Of a stretch of DNA of 64,000 nt, positions 39,619 to 47,351 are shown piece by piece (within the stretch, counting starts at the first letter, position 1; each line of letters starts with the position of its first letter). The translations under genes and the position numbers were made by a program. Under the pieces are notes generated by a model, which had not been told where the DNA came from, ran no database searches, and saw nothing but the letters and a program-made list of their open reading frames with translations. The stretch is from Aerophototrophica crusticola (GTDB lineage: Bacteria; Pseudomonadota; Alphaproteobacteria; Azospirillales; Azospirillaceae): the NCBI GenBank assembly GCA_001939945.1, contig MOEB01000002.1, positions 225,624 to 289,623 on the forward strand, given 5' to 3'.

Positions 39619-40212
39619 TCAGGCGGCCTTGGCCGTGGGCCCGCGGGACAAGCGCAGGAAGTTGCCCAGCAGCTTGTGCCCATGCTCCGACGCGATGCTT
39701 TCCGGGTGGAACTGCACCCCGTGGATGGGCAGGTCGCGGTGCTGGAGGGCCATGATCATCCCGTCCGGCAGCTCCGCCGTCACTTCCAGGCAGGCGGGCA
39801 GGGTAGCCCGCTCCACGATCAGGGAATGGTAGCGGGTGGCCTTGAACGGGCTGGGCAGGCCCTGGAACAGGCCGGTGCCGGCATGCCGCACCTCGCTCAC
39901 CTTGCCGTGCATGGGCTCCGGCGCCCGCACCACCTTGCCCCCGAAGGCCTGACCGATGGCTTGGTGGCCCAGGCAGACGCCCAGCAGGGGAATACGCCGT
40001 TCGGCCGCCGCGGCGATCAGGGGCAGGCAAATGCCGGCCTTGTCCGGGTCGCAGGGGCCGGGGGACAGGACGATGGCCTCCGGCTTCAGAGCCAGCGCCT
40101 CCTCCGGGGCCAGGGCGTCGTTGCGGCGCACCTCCACATGGGCGCCCATCTCACCCAGGTAATGCACGAGGTTCCAGGTGAAACTGTCGTAATTGTCGAT
40201 CAGCAGCAGCAT
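39619..40212 (-). CDS. trpG: Anthranilate synthase glutamine amidotransferase component
   Basis: A 197-residue class I glutaminase that feeds ammonia to TrpE. The nucleophile is Cys80 in [15 protein letters not shown], with His169 and Glu171 in FHPES completing the triad. [15 protein letters not shown] is the family start. TrpE is not in this window, although trpG leads the trpG-trpD-trpC run; trpE may lie beyond the operon start or elsewhere in the genome. The same protein can serve p-aminobenzoate synthase. Confidence 0.96.
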   Translation of the reverse strand: MLLLIDNYDSFTWNLVHYLGEMGAHVEVRRNDALAPEEALALKPEAIVLSPGPCDPDKAGICLPLIAAAAERRIPLLGVCLGHQAIGQAFGGKVVRAPEPMHGKVSEVRHAGTGLFQGLPSPFKATRYHSLIVERATLPACLEVTAELPDGMIMALQHRDLPIHGVQFHPESIASEHGHKLLGNFLRLSRGPTAKAA

Positions 40213-40347
40213 GGCGCGCCCAAATCCTTACGGGAAGGCTAACGTAGCGCCCGCGGCCCCCGATTTCCAGCCATCCGCGCCCGCGCCGCGGTTGCGGCTG
40301 CGTTGGGATTGAGGCAGGACTGGCCGCGAATTGGAGAGGGCCCCCCG

Positions 40348-40770
40348 ATGAAGATCGGCACCGCCGCGGAACGCTCCGGCGTCCCGGCCAAGACCATCCG
40401 GTATTATGAGGAGATCGGCCTGATACCCTCGGCCGGGCGGGCTGGGAACGGATACCGGGATTATGACGAGCAGGACGTGCAGGCCCTGCGTTTCATCAGC
40501 CGCGCCCGCTCCTTGGGCTTCTCGGTGAAGGAGGTGGCCGGGCTGCTGGCGCTCTGGCAGGACAGGGACCGCTCGGCGGCGGAGGTGAAGCGGTTGGCGG
40601 AGGCGCACTTGGCGGAGGTCGACCAGCGCCTTGCCGACCTGCAATCCCTTCGGCGTACCCTGACCGACCTGGTCTCACAGTGTCACGGCGGTGACCGGCC
40701 GGATTGCCCTATCCTGGACAGCCTCGCCGCGTCAGGCGGCCCGTGCCACGCCACCCCAGACCATCAATGA
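40348..40770 (+). CDS. cueR: CueR-type copper-responsive MerR regulator
   Basis: A 140-residue MerR protein: HTH at MKIGTAAERSGVPAKTIRYYEE, a dimerisation helix, and a metal-binding loop with Cys112 and Cys120 (C-x7-C), the same positions as the Cu(I) ligands of E. coli CueR. The following PILDSL also matches CueR. It should activate copper export genes by DNA distortion when copper rises. ATG 40348 was chosen as the family start. The stop overlaps the next gene (ATGA). No copA ATPase gene is adjacent, but a copper chaperone gene is one gene away. Confidence 0.93.
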   Translation: MKIGTAAERSGVPAKTIRYYEEIGLIPSAGRAGNGYRDYDEQDVQALRFISRARSLGFSVKEVAGLLALWQDRDRSAAEVKRLAEAHLAEVDQRLADLQSLRRTLTDLVSQCHGGDRPDCPILDSLAASGGPCHATPDHQ

Positions 40771-41933
40771 CCGAGACCCGCCGTCCCCCGGCCAAGCGCC
40801 CCCGCGCCAAGGCCGCCCCGTCCCGCGCCGGCAGCCGCTCCCGTGGCAAGGCCCGGTCGCAAGGGTTGCTCGCCCACCTGGACCGTCGCACCCTGCAGTC
40901 CCTGGCGGCGCTGCTGGGCTTTGCCGCCTTCGTGGTGCTGCTGGCGAACGTCTATGGCGACGGCTCGAGGGAAGCGCCCGGCTACACCGCCGTGGCGCCC
41001 GCCCAACCGGAGGCAGGGGAGGAAGAGTTGGCCGAGTTGGGGGAGGATGCCCCGACCCTGCCGCGGGAGGCCCCGACTGTTCCCCAGGTCCGCACCGTGC
41101 CTGAGCCTGCACCGGTGGCGCCCACGCCAGCCCCGCCCGCGCCCGAGCCTGCGAGACAGGTACCCACCCAGACGGCCATGCTGCCCCCGCCGGTACCGCC
41201 CCCGGCCGGGACGCCGCTCTGGAAGCGCAACGCCGTGCCTGCCCCGGCCCAGGATGGCCGGCCCCGCATCGTCATCGTCATCGACGACATGGGCCCGGAC
41301 CGGAAGCGCAGTGACCGTGCCGCCGCCCTGCCGGGCCCGCTGACCCTGGCTTGGCTGCCCTATGCCCGGGATTTGCCGCACCAGGCCGCCGCTGCACGGC
41401 GCAACGGGCATGAACTGATCGTCCACATGCCCATGGAGCCGGACGGCAAGGGCGACCCCGGCCGCGACGCCATTCTGACCAAGCTGCCCGCGGCAGAGAT
41501 CAAGGCCCGCATCGCCCGCAACCTGGCCGCCTTCGACGGCTATGTGGGCATCAACAATCACATGGGCAGCCGTTTCACCGCCAACACGGCCGGCATGGCG
41601 GTGGTCATGGCGGAACTGTCGTCCCGCGGGCTGCTGTTCCTGGACAGCCGCACCACGGCCCAGACCAAGGCGCCGGAGCTGGCGCCCCGCTACCATGTGC
41701 CGCTGGCATCCCGCGACGTTTTCCTGGACCATGAGATGACGCCCGCCGCGGTGGAGGCGGCCCTGGCCAAGGTGGAGGCCGTTGCCCGGACAAAGGGCAC
41801 GGCAATCGCCATCGGCCACCCGCACGACGTGACCGTGGCCGCCCTGGAACGCTGGCTGCCGACCCTGTCGGCCAAGGGGTTCCAACTGGTGCCGCTGACC
41901 GCCACCATCCGGGCGCAACCGCCGGCCAGTTGA
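40767..41933 (+). CDS. Divergent polysaccharide deacetylase family protein
   Basis: A 388-residue protein: a very basic cytoplasmic start (~residues 1-45, KRPRAKAAPSRAGSRSRG), one membrane helix (~50-70, LAALLGFAAFVVLLANV), a Pro/Ala/Glu-rich periplasmic linker, and a C-terminal divergent polysaccharide deacetylase domain (IVIVIDDMG, ELIVHMPMEP, GINNHMGSRFT, LFLDSRTT, IGHPHDVT). The Asp/His residues of a deacetylase metal site are present in DDMG and NNHMGS. It probably acts on envelope glycans; family members often lie near envC-like genes, not here. ATG 40767 overlaps the cueR stop. Confidence 0.88.
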   Translation: MTETRRPPAKRPRAKAAPSRAGSRSRGKARSQGLLAHLDRRTLQSLAALLGFAAFVVLLANVYGDGSREAPGYTAVAPAQPEAGEEELAELGEDAPTLPREAPTVPQVRTVPEPAPVAPTPAPPAPEPARQVPTQTAMLPPPVPPPAGTPLWKRNAVPAPAQDGRPRIVIVIDDMGPDRKRSDRAAALPGPLTLAWLPYARDLPHQAAAARRNGHELIVHMPMEPDGKGDPGRDAILTKLPAAEIKARIARNLAAFDGYVGINNHMGSRFTANTAGMAVVMAELSSRGLLFLDSRTTAQTKAPELAPRYHVPLASRDVFLDHEMTPAAVEAALAKVEAVARTKGTAIAIGHPHDVTVAALERWLPTLSAKGFQLVPLTATIRAQPPAS

Positions 41934-41967
41934 GCTGTTGGGCGGGGAGCTAGATGAGAGGACCCTG

Positions 41968-42171
41968 ATGAGCCAGACCTATCGCGTGACCGGCATGACT
42001 TGCCAGGGCTGCGCCAACGCCGTGTCCAACGCCATCACCCAGCAGGCCCCAGGCGCCCGCGCCTTGGTCGACCTTAAGGCCGGTACCGTCAGCGTGGAAG
42101 GCCCCCTGGAGGAGTCCGCCGTGCGCAAGGCGGTGGAGGGGGCCGGTTTCGACTTCGGTGGTGCTGCCTGA
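41968..42171 (+). CDS. CopZ-like copper chaperone (heavy-metal-associated domain)
   Basis: A 67-residue single HMA domain with the metal-binding loop GMTCQGC (Cys12, Cys15). It binds Cu(I) in the cytoplasm and passes it to exporters or regulators. The nearby cueR suggests copper control; the intervening deacetylase gene may share the transcript. ATG 41968 was chosen since the HMA fold begins at TYRVTGM and a GAGAGGA ribosome-binding sequence precedes it. Confidence 0.92.
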   Translation: MSQTYRVTGMTCQGCANAVSNAITQQAPGARALVDLKAGTVSVEGPLEESAVRKAVEGAGFDFGGAA

Positions 42172-42177
42172 CCCGCC

Positions 42178-42576
42178 ATGCCACTGCGCCTAGCCCTGGT
42201 CAGCCTGCTGGTCCGTGATTATGACGAGGCGATCGACTGGTACACCCGCTCCCTCGGCTTCGCCCTCGTGGTGGACACCGACCTCGGCCAGGGCAAACGC
42301 TGGGTAGTGGTCACCCCGCCGGGCTCGGACGGCACCGGCCTGCTGCTGGCCCGCGCCACCACGCCGGAGCAGCAGGCCGCCATCGGCAACCAGTCCGGCG
42401 GCCGCGTCTTCCTTTTCCTCCACACCGACGATTTCGCCCGCGACCATGCCCGCTTGGCAGCGGCAGGCGTGCGCTTCCTGGAGGCGCCCCGGCAGGAGGG
42501 GTATGGGACCGTTGCCGTGTTCGAGGACTTGTACGGGAACAGGTGGGACTTGATCGAGCCGCACAAGCCCGGCTGA
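42178..42576 (+). CDS. VOC-family (glyoxalase/dioxygenase fold) protein
   Basis: A 132-residue single vicinal-oxygen-chelate domain: VSLLVRDYDEAIDWYTRSLGF, LFLHTDDFARDHARLAAAGV, and a closing FEDLYGNRWDLIEP with the usual terminal glutamate ligand. The family includes isomerases, dioxygenases and antibiotic-binding proteins, so the reaction is not known. It starts 6 bases after the copper chaperone and may be co-transcribed. Confidence 0.9.
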   Translation: MPLRLALVSLLVRDYDEAIDWYTRSLGFALVVDTDLGQGKRWVVVTPPGSDGTGLLLARATTPEQQAAIGNQSGGRVFLFLHTDDFARDHARLAAAGVRFLEAPRQEGYGTVAVFEDLYGNRWDLIEPHKPG

Positions 42577-42657
42577 CCAAGGAAAGGCGTGCCGGAAAGG
42601 GGCTGTCATTGGCAAGGTCGAGCGTGGCTCAGGCTCAGCTCGACCAGCAGCTTGTCC

Positions 42658-43623
42658 TTACAATCCCTTGAGGAAGCTCAGCAAAGCCGCGTTCACCTCC
42701 TCCGGGGCTTCCTGTTGCACCCAGTGGCCCGCGCCCTCCACCAGGGTGGTGCCACGGAAGTCGCGGCAGGTCTTCGGCAGGTTGTCCACGGCCTTGTCCA
42801 TGCCGGGCATGCGGATCACGCCGTCCAGGGAGCCGGCGATGAAGCAGGCGGGGATGGTGATGGGGGCGCCGGCCCAGGGGGCGTTCAGCTCCCAGTCGCG
42901 GTCCATGTTGCGGTACCAGTTCAGCCCACCCCGGTAACCCGTTCTGGCGTAAGTCTTTCCATAGGTGTCCAGGTCTTCCTCGCTCAGCCAGTCGGGCAGG
43001 GTGTCGGCTTCGGGGGACGCGTCCAGCAGGCCCATGCCCGGCGGGATGATGGCAGGCCAGCTCTTGCCATGCTTCACGCCATAGCCGGAGGCGCCCACCA
43101 GCAGTCGGCGCTGCACCTGATAGGGATCGCGCTCCAGGTCCGCCTCCGCCACGCCGGGCTCCTGGAAGTACATCATATAGAAACGGGTCAGGCCCATTTT
43201 GCCCAACAGGCTGGGCAGGCTCTGGCTGCCGCGGGGGCTGTAGGGCACGGACAGGCCGGCCACGCCACGGAACAGGTCCGGCCGGTAGAGGGCGCAGTGC
43301 CAGGCGACGGGCGCGCCCCAGTCATGGCCCACCACCACGGCGCTGTCGGCCCCCAGCGCGCCCACCAGGGCCACCATGTCGCCCACCTTGTGCAGCATGC
43401 CATAGGCGTAGAGGTCGTCCGGCGCGTCGGTCAGGCCGAAGCCGCGCATGTCCGGCGCCACCACCCGGTAGCCCGCCTGGGCCAGGGGCTTCATCTGCCG
43501 CCGCCAGCTATAGGCCAGCTCTGGCCAGCCATGGCAGAGCAGGACCGGCGGCCCCTCGCCAAGCTCCAGGTAATGGATGCGGATGCCGTTCGCCTCGACG
43601 AACTTGCCCTGGATGCTGTCCAT
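42658..43623 (-). CDS. Alpha/beta hydrolase, epoxide-hydrolase type
   Basis: A 321-residue alpha/beta hydrolase. The oxyanion-hole motif HGWPE is at residues 31-35 and the nucleophile Asp101 lies in [13 protein letters not shown]; a nucleophilic Asp followed by Trp is typical of epoxide hydrolases rather than esterases or haloperoxidases. The catalytic histidine is in [10 protein letters not shown] near the C terminus. It would open epoxides to diols in the cytoplasm. It is convergent with the VOC gene and divergent from mnmA. Confidence 0.93.
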   Translation of the reverse strand: MDSIQGKFVEANGIRIHYLELGEGPPVLLCHGWPELAYSWRRQMKPLAQAGYRVVAPDMRGFGLTDAPDDLYAYGMLHKVGDMVALVGALGADSAVVVGHDWGAPVAWHCALYRPDLFRGVAGLSVPYSPRGSQSLPSLLGKMGLTRFYMMYFQEPGVAEADLERDPYQVQRRLLVGASGYGVKHGKSWPAIIPPGMGLLDASPEADTLPDWLSEEDLDTYGKTYARTGYRGGLNWYRNMDRDWELNAPWAGAPITIPACFIAGSLDGVIRMPGMDKAVDNLPKTCRDFRGTTLVEGAGHWVQQEAPEEVNAALLSFLKGL

Positions 43624-43695
43624 GCGTTTCCCCCTCCCAAATGCGGCTTGGCGCCGTCATGTGCCCAGCATAGCCGGGCCCCGCGCCGGCGGCGA

Positions 43696-43723
43696 TTGTG
43701 GAACAGGCGGCAGTCCCTATATT
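43696..43723 (+). promoter_or_regulatory. Candidate promoter of mnmA (leaderless start)
   Basis: TTGTGG (43696-43701) and TATATT (43718-43723) are 16 bases apart. The mnmA ATG is only 9 bases beyond the -10 element and no ribosome-binding sequence precedes it, so transcription would begin at or next to the start codon. Confidence 0.5.
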
Positions 43724-43731
43724 CCGCCCCC

Positions 43732-44868
43732 ATGAACTCGCTCGGCTTCGACAAGGCTCCCGGCGACACCCGCGTGGTGGTCGCCATGTCCGGTGGCGTG
43801 GACTCGTCCGTCACCGCGGCGATCCTGCGCCAGGAAGGCTATGACGTGGTGGGGATCACGTTGCAGCTCTATGACCACGGCATGACCGTGGGCAAGAAGG
43901 GCGCCTGCTGCGCCGGACAGGACATCTATGACGCGAAGCGCGTCGCCGATGCCATTGATATTCCTCATTATGTCCTGGATTATGAGAGCCGGTTCCGCCA
44001 GTCGGTGATCGAGGATTTCGCCGACAGCTACCTGCGGGGGGAAACGCCGATCCCCTGCGTCCGTTGCAACCAGACGGTCAAGTTCAAGGACCTGCTGGCC
44101 CAGGCCCAGGACCTTGGCGCCGACTGCCTAGCCACCGGCCACTATGTCCGACGGGAAGGCGGGGTGTCCGGCGCCCACATGCTGCGCGGTGCGGATTCCA
44201 GCCGGGACCAGAGCTACTTCCTGTTTGCGACGACGCAGGAGCAGCTCGACTATCTGCGCTTTCCCCTGGGCGATAAGCCGAAGGCGGAGACGCGGGCCAT
44301 TGCGGACCGGCTGGGACTGCCCGTGGCGGACAAGCCCGACAGCCAGGACATCTGCTTTGTCCCCACCGGCGGCTATGCCGCCATCGTGCAGAAGCTCCGC
44401 CCCGGGGCCATCGAGCCGGGGGAGATCGTGCATGTGGATGGCCGCGTCATGGGCCGGCACCAGGGCGTCATCAACTATACCGTCGGCCAGCGCAAGGGCC
44501 TGGGCATCGGTGGCCGCAAGACGGCGGAGGGGGAGGAGCTGGACCCCCTCTACGTCGTCCGGCTGGAGCCGGAGAAGCACCGTGTCGTCGTCGGGCCGCG
44601 CACGGCATTGGCGCGCGACGTCGTGCTGGTGAAGGAGGTCAACTGGCTGGGCCCCGACGCCGTGGGCGTGCCCCTGCCGGTGGCGGTCAAGCTGCGCAGC
44701 GCCCAGCCGGCGAGCCCGGCCACCGTGCTGTTGCATGGCGACGGCACAGCGCGGGTGGAGTTGGAGCAGCCCCAGTACGGCGTCAGCCCGGGGCAGGCCG
44801 CCGTCTTCTACCAGGGCGACCGGCTGCTGGGCGGTGGCTGGATCAGCGGCACGGCCTCGCGGGCTTGA
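43732..44868 (+). CDS. mnmA: tRNA-specific 2-thiouridylase MnmA
   Basis: A 378-residue enzyme that thiolates U34 of Lys, Glu and Gln tRNAs. The PP-loop is [10 protein letters not shown] (residues ~18-27); the catalytic cysteines are in [11 protein letters not shown] and [11 protein letters not shown]-terminal beta-barrel finishes at [18 protein letters not shown] 43732 fits the family start. The gene stands alone, divergent from the epoxide-hydrolase gene. Confidence 0.98.
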   Translation: MNSLGFDKAPGDTRVVVAMSGGVDSSVTAAILRQEGYDVVGITLQLYDHGMTVGKKGACCAGQDIYDAKRVADAIDIPHYVLDYESRFRQSVIEDFADSYLRGETPIPCVRCNQTVKFKDLLAQAQDLGADCLATGHYVRREGGVSGAHMLRGADSSRDQSYFLFATTQEQLDYLRFPLGDKPKAETRAIADRLGLPVADKPDSQDICFVPTGGYAAIVQKLRPGAIEPGEIVHVDGRVMGRHQGVINYTVGQRKGLGIGGRKTAEGEELDPLYVVRLEPEKHRVVVGPRTALARDVVLVKEVNWLGPDAVGVPLPVAVKLRSAQPASPATVLLHGDGTARVELEQPQYGVSPGQAAVFYQGDRLLGGGWISGTASRA

Positions 44869-45091
44869 TCTCTAATTATACCAAGGGTTTGACCGGTATT
44901 TCCTGAATTGCCGGGTGAGGGAGGATTCGTGCGACGGTCGGCGTCGTAGTCCGGCAACCCTTGAGGTGTCATGGCATGTCGAGCGGCAGCCTTTCCGTCC
45001 CCTTGGTCAGACACAAAACCCTCATCTGCGCTCGATTGTATGTAGTTGCCTCGCGAGGCATAGTGCGGCCCTCTACCAAAGGGAGTCGCCC

Positions 45092-45991
45092 GTGCGTAAG
45101 TTCGCTTTGATTGCAGTGACCAGCCTGTTCCTCACCGCCTGCGCGAGCCAAGGGCCGGGCGGTCCGGCGGAGGTGAAGCTCGCCACTTGGAACATCGGTT
45201 GGCTGACCGACCGGACGGCGGAGATCAACGCGGACAACCGGGACCCGAACCGGGCCATCTACCAGCGCACGGCCGCGGATTATGCCCGGCTGAAGGGCTA
45301 TGTGGGCCAACTCGGTGCCGACGTTGTGGCCATGCAGGAGGTGGACGGGGCAGAGACCGCGGCGAAGATTTTCGACCGCAAGCGCTACACCGTGGTGATG
45401 AGCGAGGAGGGGGACTACCAGCGCCCCGGTTTCGCGATCTCGAAAGGCATCAAGTTCACCCGCAACCCCGATTTGGCGGAGCTGGATGTCTTGGCCGGGC
45501 AGAAGCGCTCCCTGCGCCGGGGCGTGGACGTGACCCTGCACCTGGCCGGCGGCGACCTGCGGCTGCTGGCCGTACACCTGAAGAGCGGCTGCTTCACCCC
45601 GGGCCGGTCGGGGGAGGCCTGTGACCAGCTCCAGCAGCAGATCCCGTTCCTGGACGCCTGGATCGACGCCCGCCAGAAGGAAGGCGTGGCCTTTGCCGTG
45701 CTGGGCGACTTCAACCGCCGCTTCCCCGCCGGCGACCCGCTTTGGGCGGCCCTGGACGACGGGCCGACGCCCCTGGTCCGGGTGACGGAGGGCAAGAAGT
45801 CCACCTGCTGGGGCGGCCAGTACCCTGACTTCATCGACCATATCGTCCTGGGCAACGACGCCCCGAAGCACTTGGTCCAGGACAGCTTCGCCGTGCTGAC
45901 CTATGCGGAGACGGACCGGGCGTTGCAGAAGGCCCTTTCCGACCATTGCCCGGTGTCGGTGCGACTGAAGGCTGGCGGGGCGGTGTCCTAG
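45092..45991 (+). CDS. Endonuclease/exonuclease/phosphatase-family lipoprotein
   Basis: A 299-residue protein with a lipoprotein signal (RKFALIAVTSLFLTAC, modified Cys18) and an EEP domain. Catalytic motifs are in order: ATWNIGW, MQEVDG, LGDFNRR and SDHCPVSVRL, supplying the Asn, Glu, Asp and His of a DNase I-like metal site. Two cysteine pairs (SGCFTP..EACDQ and TCWGG) may form disulfides. It is probably periplasm-facing and could be a nuclease or phosphodiesterase. GTG 45092 was chosen from the AAAGGGAG ribosome-binding site and the signal peptide. Its stop overlaps that of the convergent gene. Confidence 0.9.
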   Translation: MRKFALIAVTSLFLTACASQGPGGPAEVKLATWNIGWLTDRTAEINADNRDPNRAIYQRTAADYARLKGYVGQLGADVVAMQEVDGAETAAKIFDRKRYTVVMSEEGDYQRPGFAISKGIKFTRNPDLAELDVLAGQKRSLRRGVDVTLHLAGGDLRLLAVHLKSGCFTPGRSGEACDQLQQQIPFLDAWIDARQKEGVAFAVLGDFNRRFPAGDPLWAALDDGPTPLVRVTEGKKSTCWGGQYPDFIDHIVLGNDAPKHLVQDSFAVLTYAETDRALQKALSDHCPVSVRLKAGGAVS

Positions 45992-46599
45992 TACATCGTC
46001 TGCCGCTGCCGTTCAGCCAATGCCGCGTCATAGGCAGCACCCCCCTCCCGGCCGGCGCTGGCCTCGGCCAACATGACGCCCGCGGTCGGGAGGGTGCCGA
46101 GTGCCCGGAAAGTGGCCGGGTCCCACAGGCCGGAGCGGGCCACCGCGCGGGCGCACTGGAAATAGACGCTGCGGATGCTGACCCTGACGACCACCTTGGG
46201 TGCCTTGCCATCCACGGCGAAGGTGGCGTTCAGGGCCTCGTCGGCCAGGATCTCCGCCGTGCCATTGACACGCAGGGCTTCCCCGATTCCGGGAGTCAGG
46301 AAGATCAGGCCCACCTGCGGGTCGTGCAGGATGTTGCGCAGGCTGTCGATTCGGTTGTTGCCCCGCCTGTCTGGCAGCAGCAGGGTGCGTTCGTCCGCCA
46401 CCCGAGCCAGTTCCCCCAGACGGTCTCCCCTGGGGCTGCAGTCCAAGCCCTGCGGCCCGCGGGTGGCCAGCACATAGAATGGGGAGGCTTCCAGCCAATC
46501 CCGATAGGCCGGGGTCAGGTGGTCGGCCACCTTGAGGACGGAAGCCGCGCCGGGCCGGCCATAGAGGCGGTCCAGTTCCGCCGGGTCGGTGATTCGCAC
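45988..46599 (-). CDS. PPOX-class FMN-binding flavoprotein
   Basis: A 203-residue pyridoxamine 5'-phosphate oxidase-like split-barrel protein. Recognisable parts are TPAYRDWLEASPFYVLATRG, SPRGDRLG, LLLPDRRGNNRIDSLRNIL and VSIRSVYFQCARAVARSGLWDP (quoted in pieces). The last region with paired basic residues is typical of the subgroup that binds FMN or F420; the substrate is unknown. GTG 46599 has a strong GGGAGGA ribosome-binding site 6 bases upstream, and a longer frame would run through the tRNA gene. Confidence 0.87.
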   Translation of the reverse strand: MRITDPAELDRLYGRPGAASVLKVADHLTPAYRDWLEASPFYVLATRGPQGLDCSPRGDRLGELARVADERTLLLPDRRGNNRIDSLRNILHDPQVGLIFLTPGIGEALRVNGTAEILADEALNATFAVDGKAPKVVVRVSIRSVYFQCARAVARSGLWDPATFRALGTLPTAGVMLAEASAGREGGAAYDAALAERQRQTMY

Positions 46600-46757
46600 T
46601 GGTATCCTCCCATCATCCTTTCGCGCCAGCTTAGGGGCATGGCAGCGGGGCAGGGAAGCGGATAGCCCATGCGGCGGGGCGGGGGCAGGGCGGCGGGGGC
46701 AGCCCGGAAACAAGAAGGGCGCCATCGCCATGCCGGCGAGGCGCCCTTCTGTCCGAT

Positions 46758-46832
46758 TGGTAGCACCGGGGTGATTTGAACACCCGACCAAGGGCTTATG
46801 AGTCCCCTGCTCTACCCCTGAGCTACGGTGCC
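46758..46832 (-). tRNA. tRNA with CAT anticodon (Met or lysidine-type Ile2)
   Basis: The minus strand folds as a 75-base tRNA with encoded CCA. The acceptor stem is GGCACCG with CGGTGCT (G1-U72), the D arm is GCTC-AGGGGTA-GAGC, the anticodon loop is CTCATAA, the T arm is GGGTG-TTCAAAT-CACCC, and the discriminator is A. The anticodon stem has a mismatch at its loop-closing pair. CAT is read as Met, or as Ile2 if modified by TilS; the variable-region TTGGTCG resembles E. coli Ile2, but the sequence alone does not settle this. It lies 158 bases upstream of the PPOX gene on the same strand. Confidence 0.93.
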
Positions 46833-46889
46833 CCAGGGCCGGGCCGCAGCCCGGTGAGGCCGGTGATGTAGTGAAATCGATCCGGCCTG

Positions 46890-47132
46890 TCAAGCACTGC
46901 GGTGACGGCTTCCGTCGGAGGGCGGCGGAAGGGGCACATCCCCGGCCACCGCCTCCTTCAACCAGGCGCGATACTGGCCCAGCCGGGTGCCATCATGGCC
47001 CGGCCAGCCGGCGCGGCGGGCCGACTCCTCCGCTTCCCGTTGGGTTGCGGCCCAGCAGGTCAGGACGGTTCGCTTACCCTCGGCGTTCAGCCATTGGAAC
47101 TCGAAGGGGATGGGGCCGGATGGTTCGCTCAT
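46890..47132 (-). CDS. Small protein of unknown function
   Basis: An 80-residue soluble protein, not recognised. The first ~60 residues look like a compact domain (PFEFQWLNAEGKRTVLTCWA, REAEESARRAGW, GQYRAWLKEAV), and the tail is Pro/Ser/Arg-rich. ATG 47132 was chosen because the upstream frame is proline-rich and lacks structure; no strong ribosome-binding site is seen. It lies just upstream of the tRNA gene on the same strand. Confidence 0.5.
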   Translation of the reverse strand: MSEPSGPIPFEFQWLNAEGKRTVLTCWAATQREAEESARRAGWPGHDGTRLGQYRAWLKEAVAGDVPLPPPSDGSRHRSA

Positions 47133-47351
47133 CGCCGGGGGGGGCTGTGACGGGGTCCTATGCCGGGGAGCATGGGGCGGGCCAGCCCTGCTGTCCAGGG
47201 TTGCGGCTGCGGGACGATTTGGTGGCGGAACCGTCGGTCCTGCCGGCTGAGACAAGCGGCGGGCTGCCATGGCTGGCTGTCCCCGGCCGTGGCGGGAGCG
47301 GGGTCAAGGCTGTAGGCTCCGCCGGAATACCCCTTCCGGTCGGTCCATCCC

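Noticed and set aside
40227..40239. CCTT-N5-AAGG dyad upstream of cueR as a MerR-family operator
   Set aside because: The half-sites and spacing are too short for a CueR operator and no -35/-10 pair frames it.
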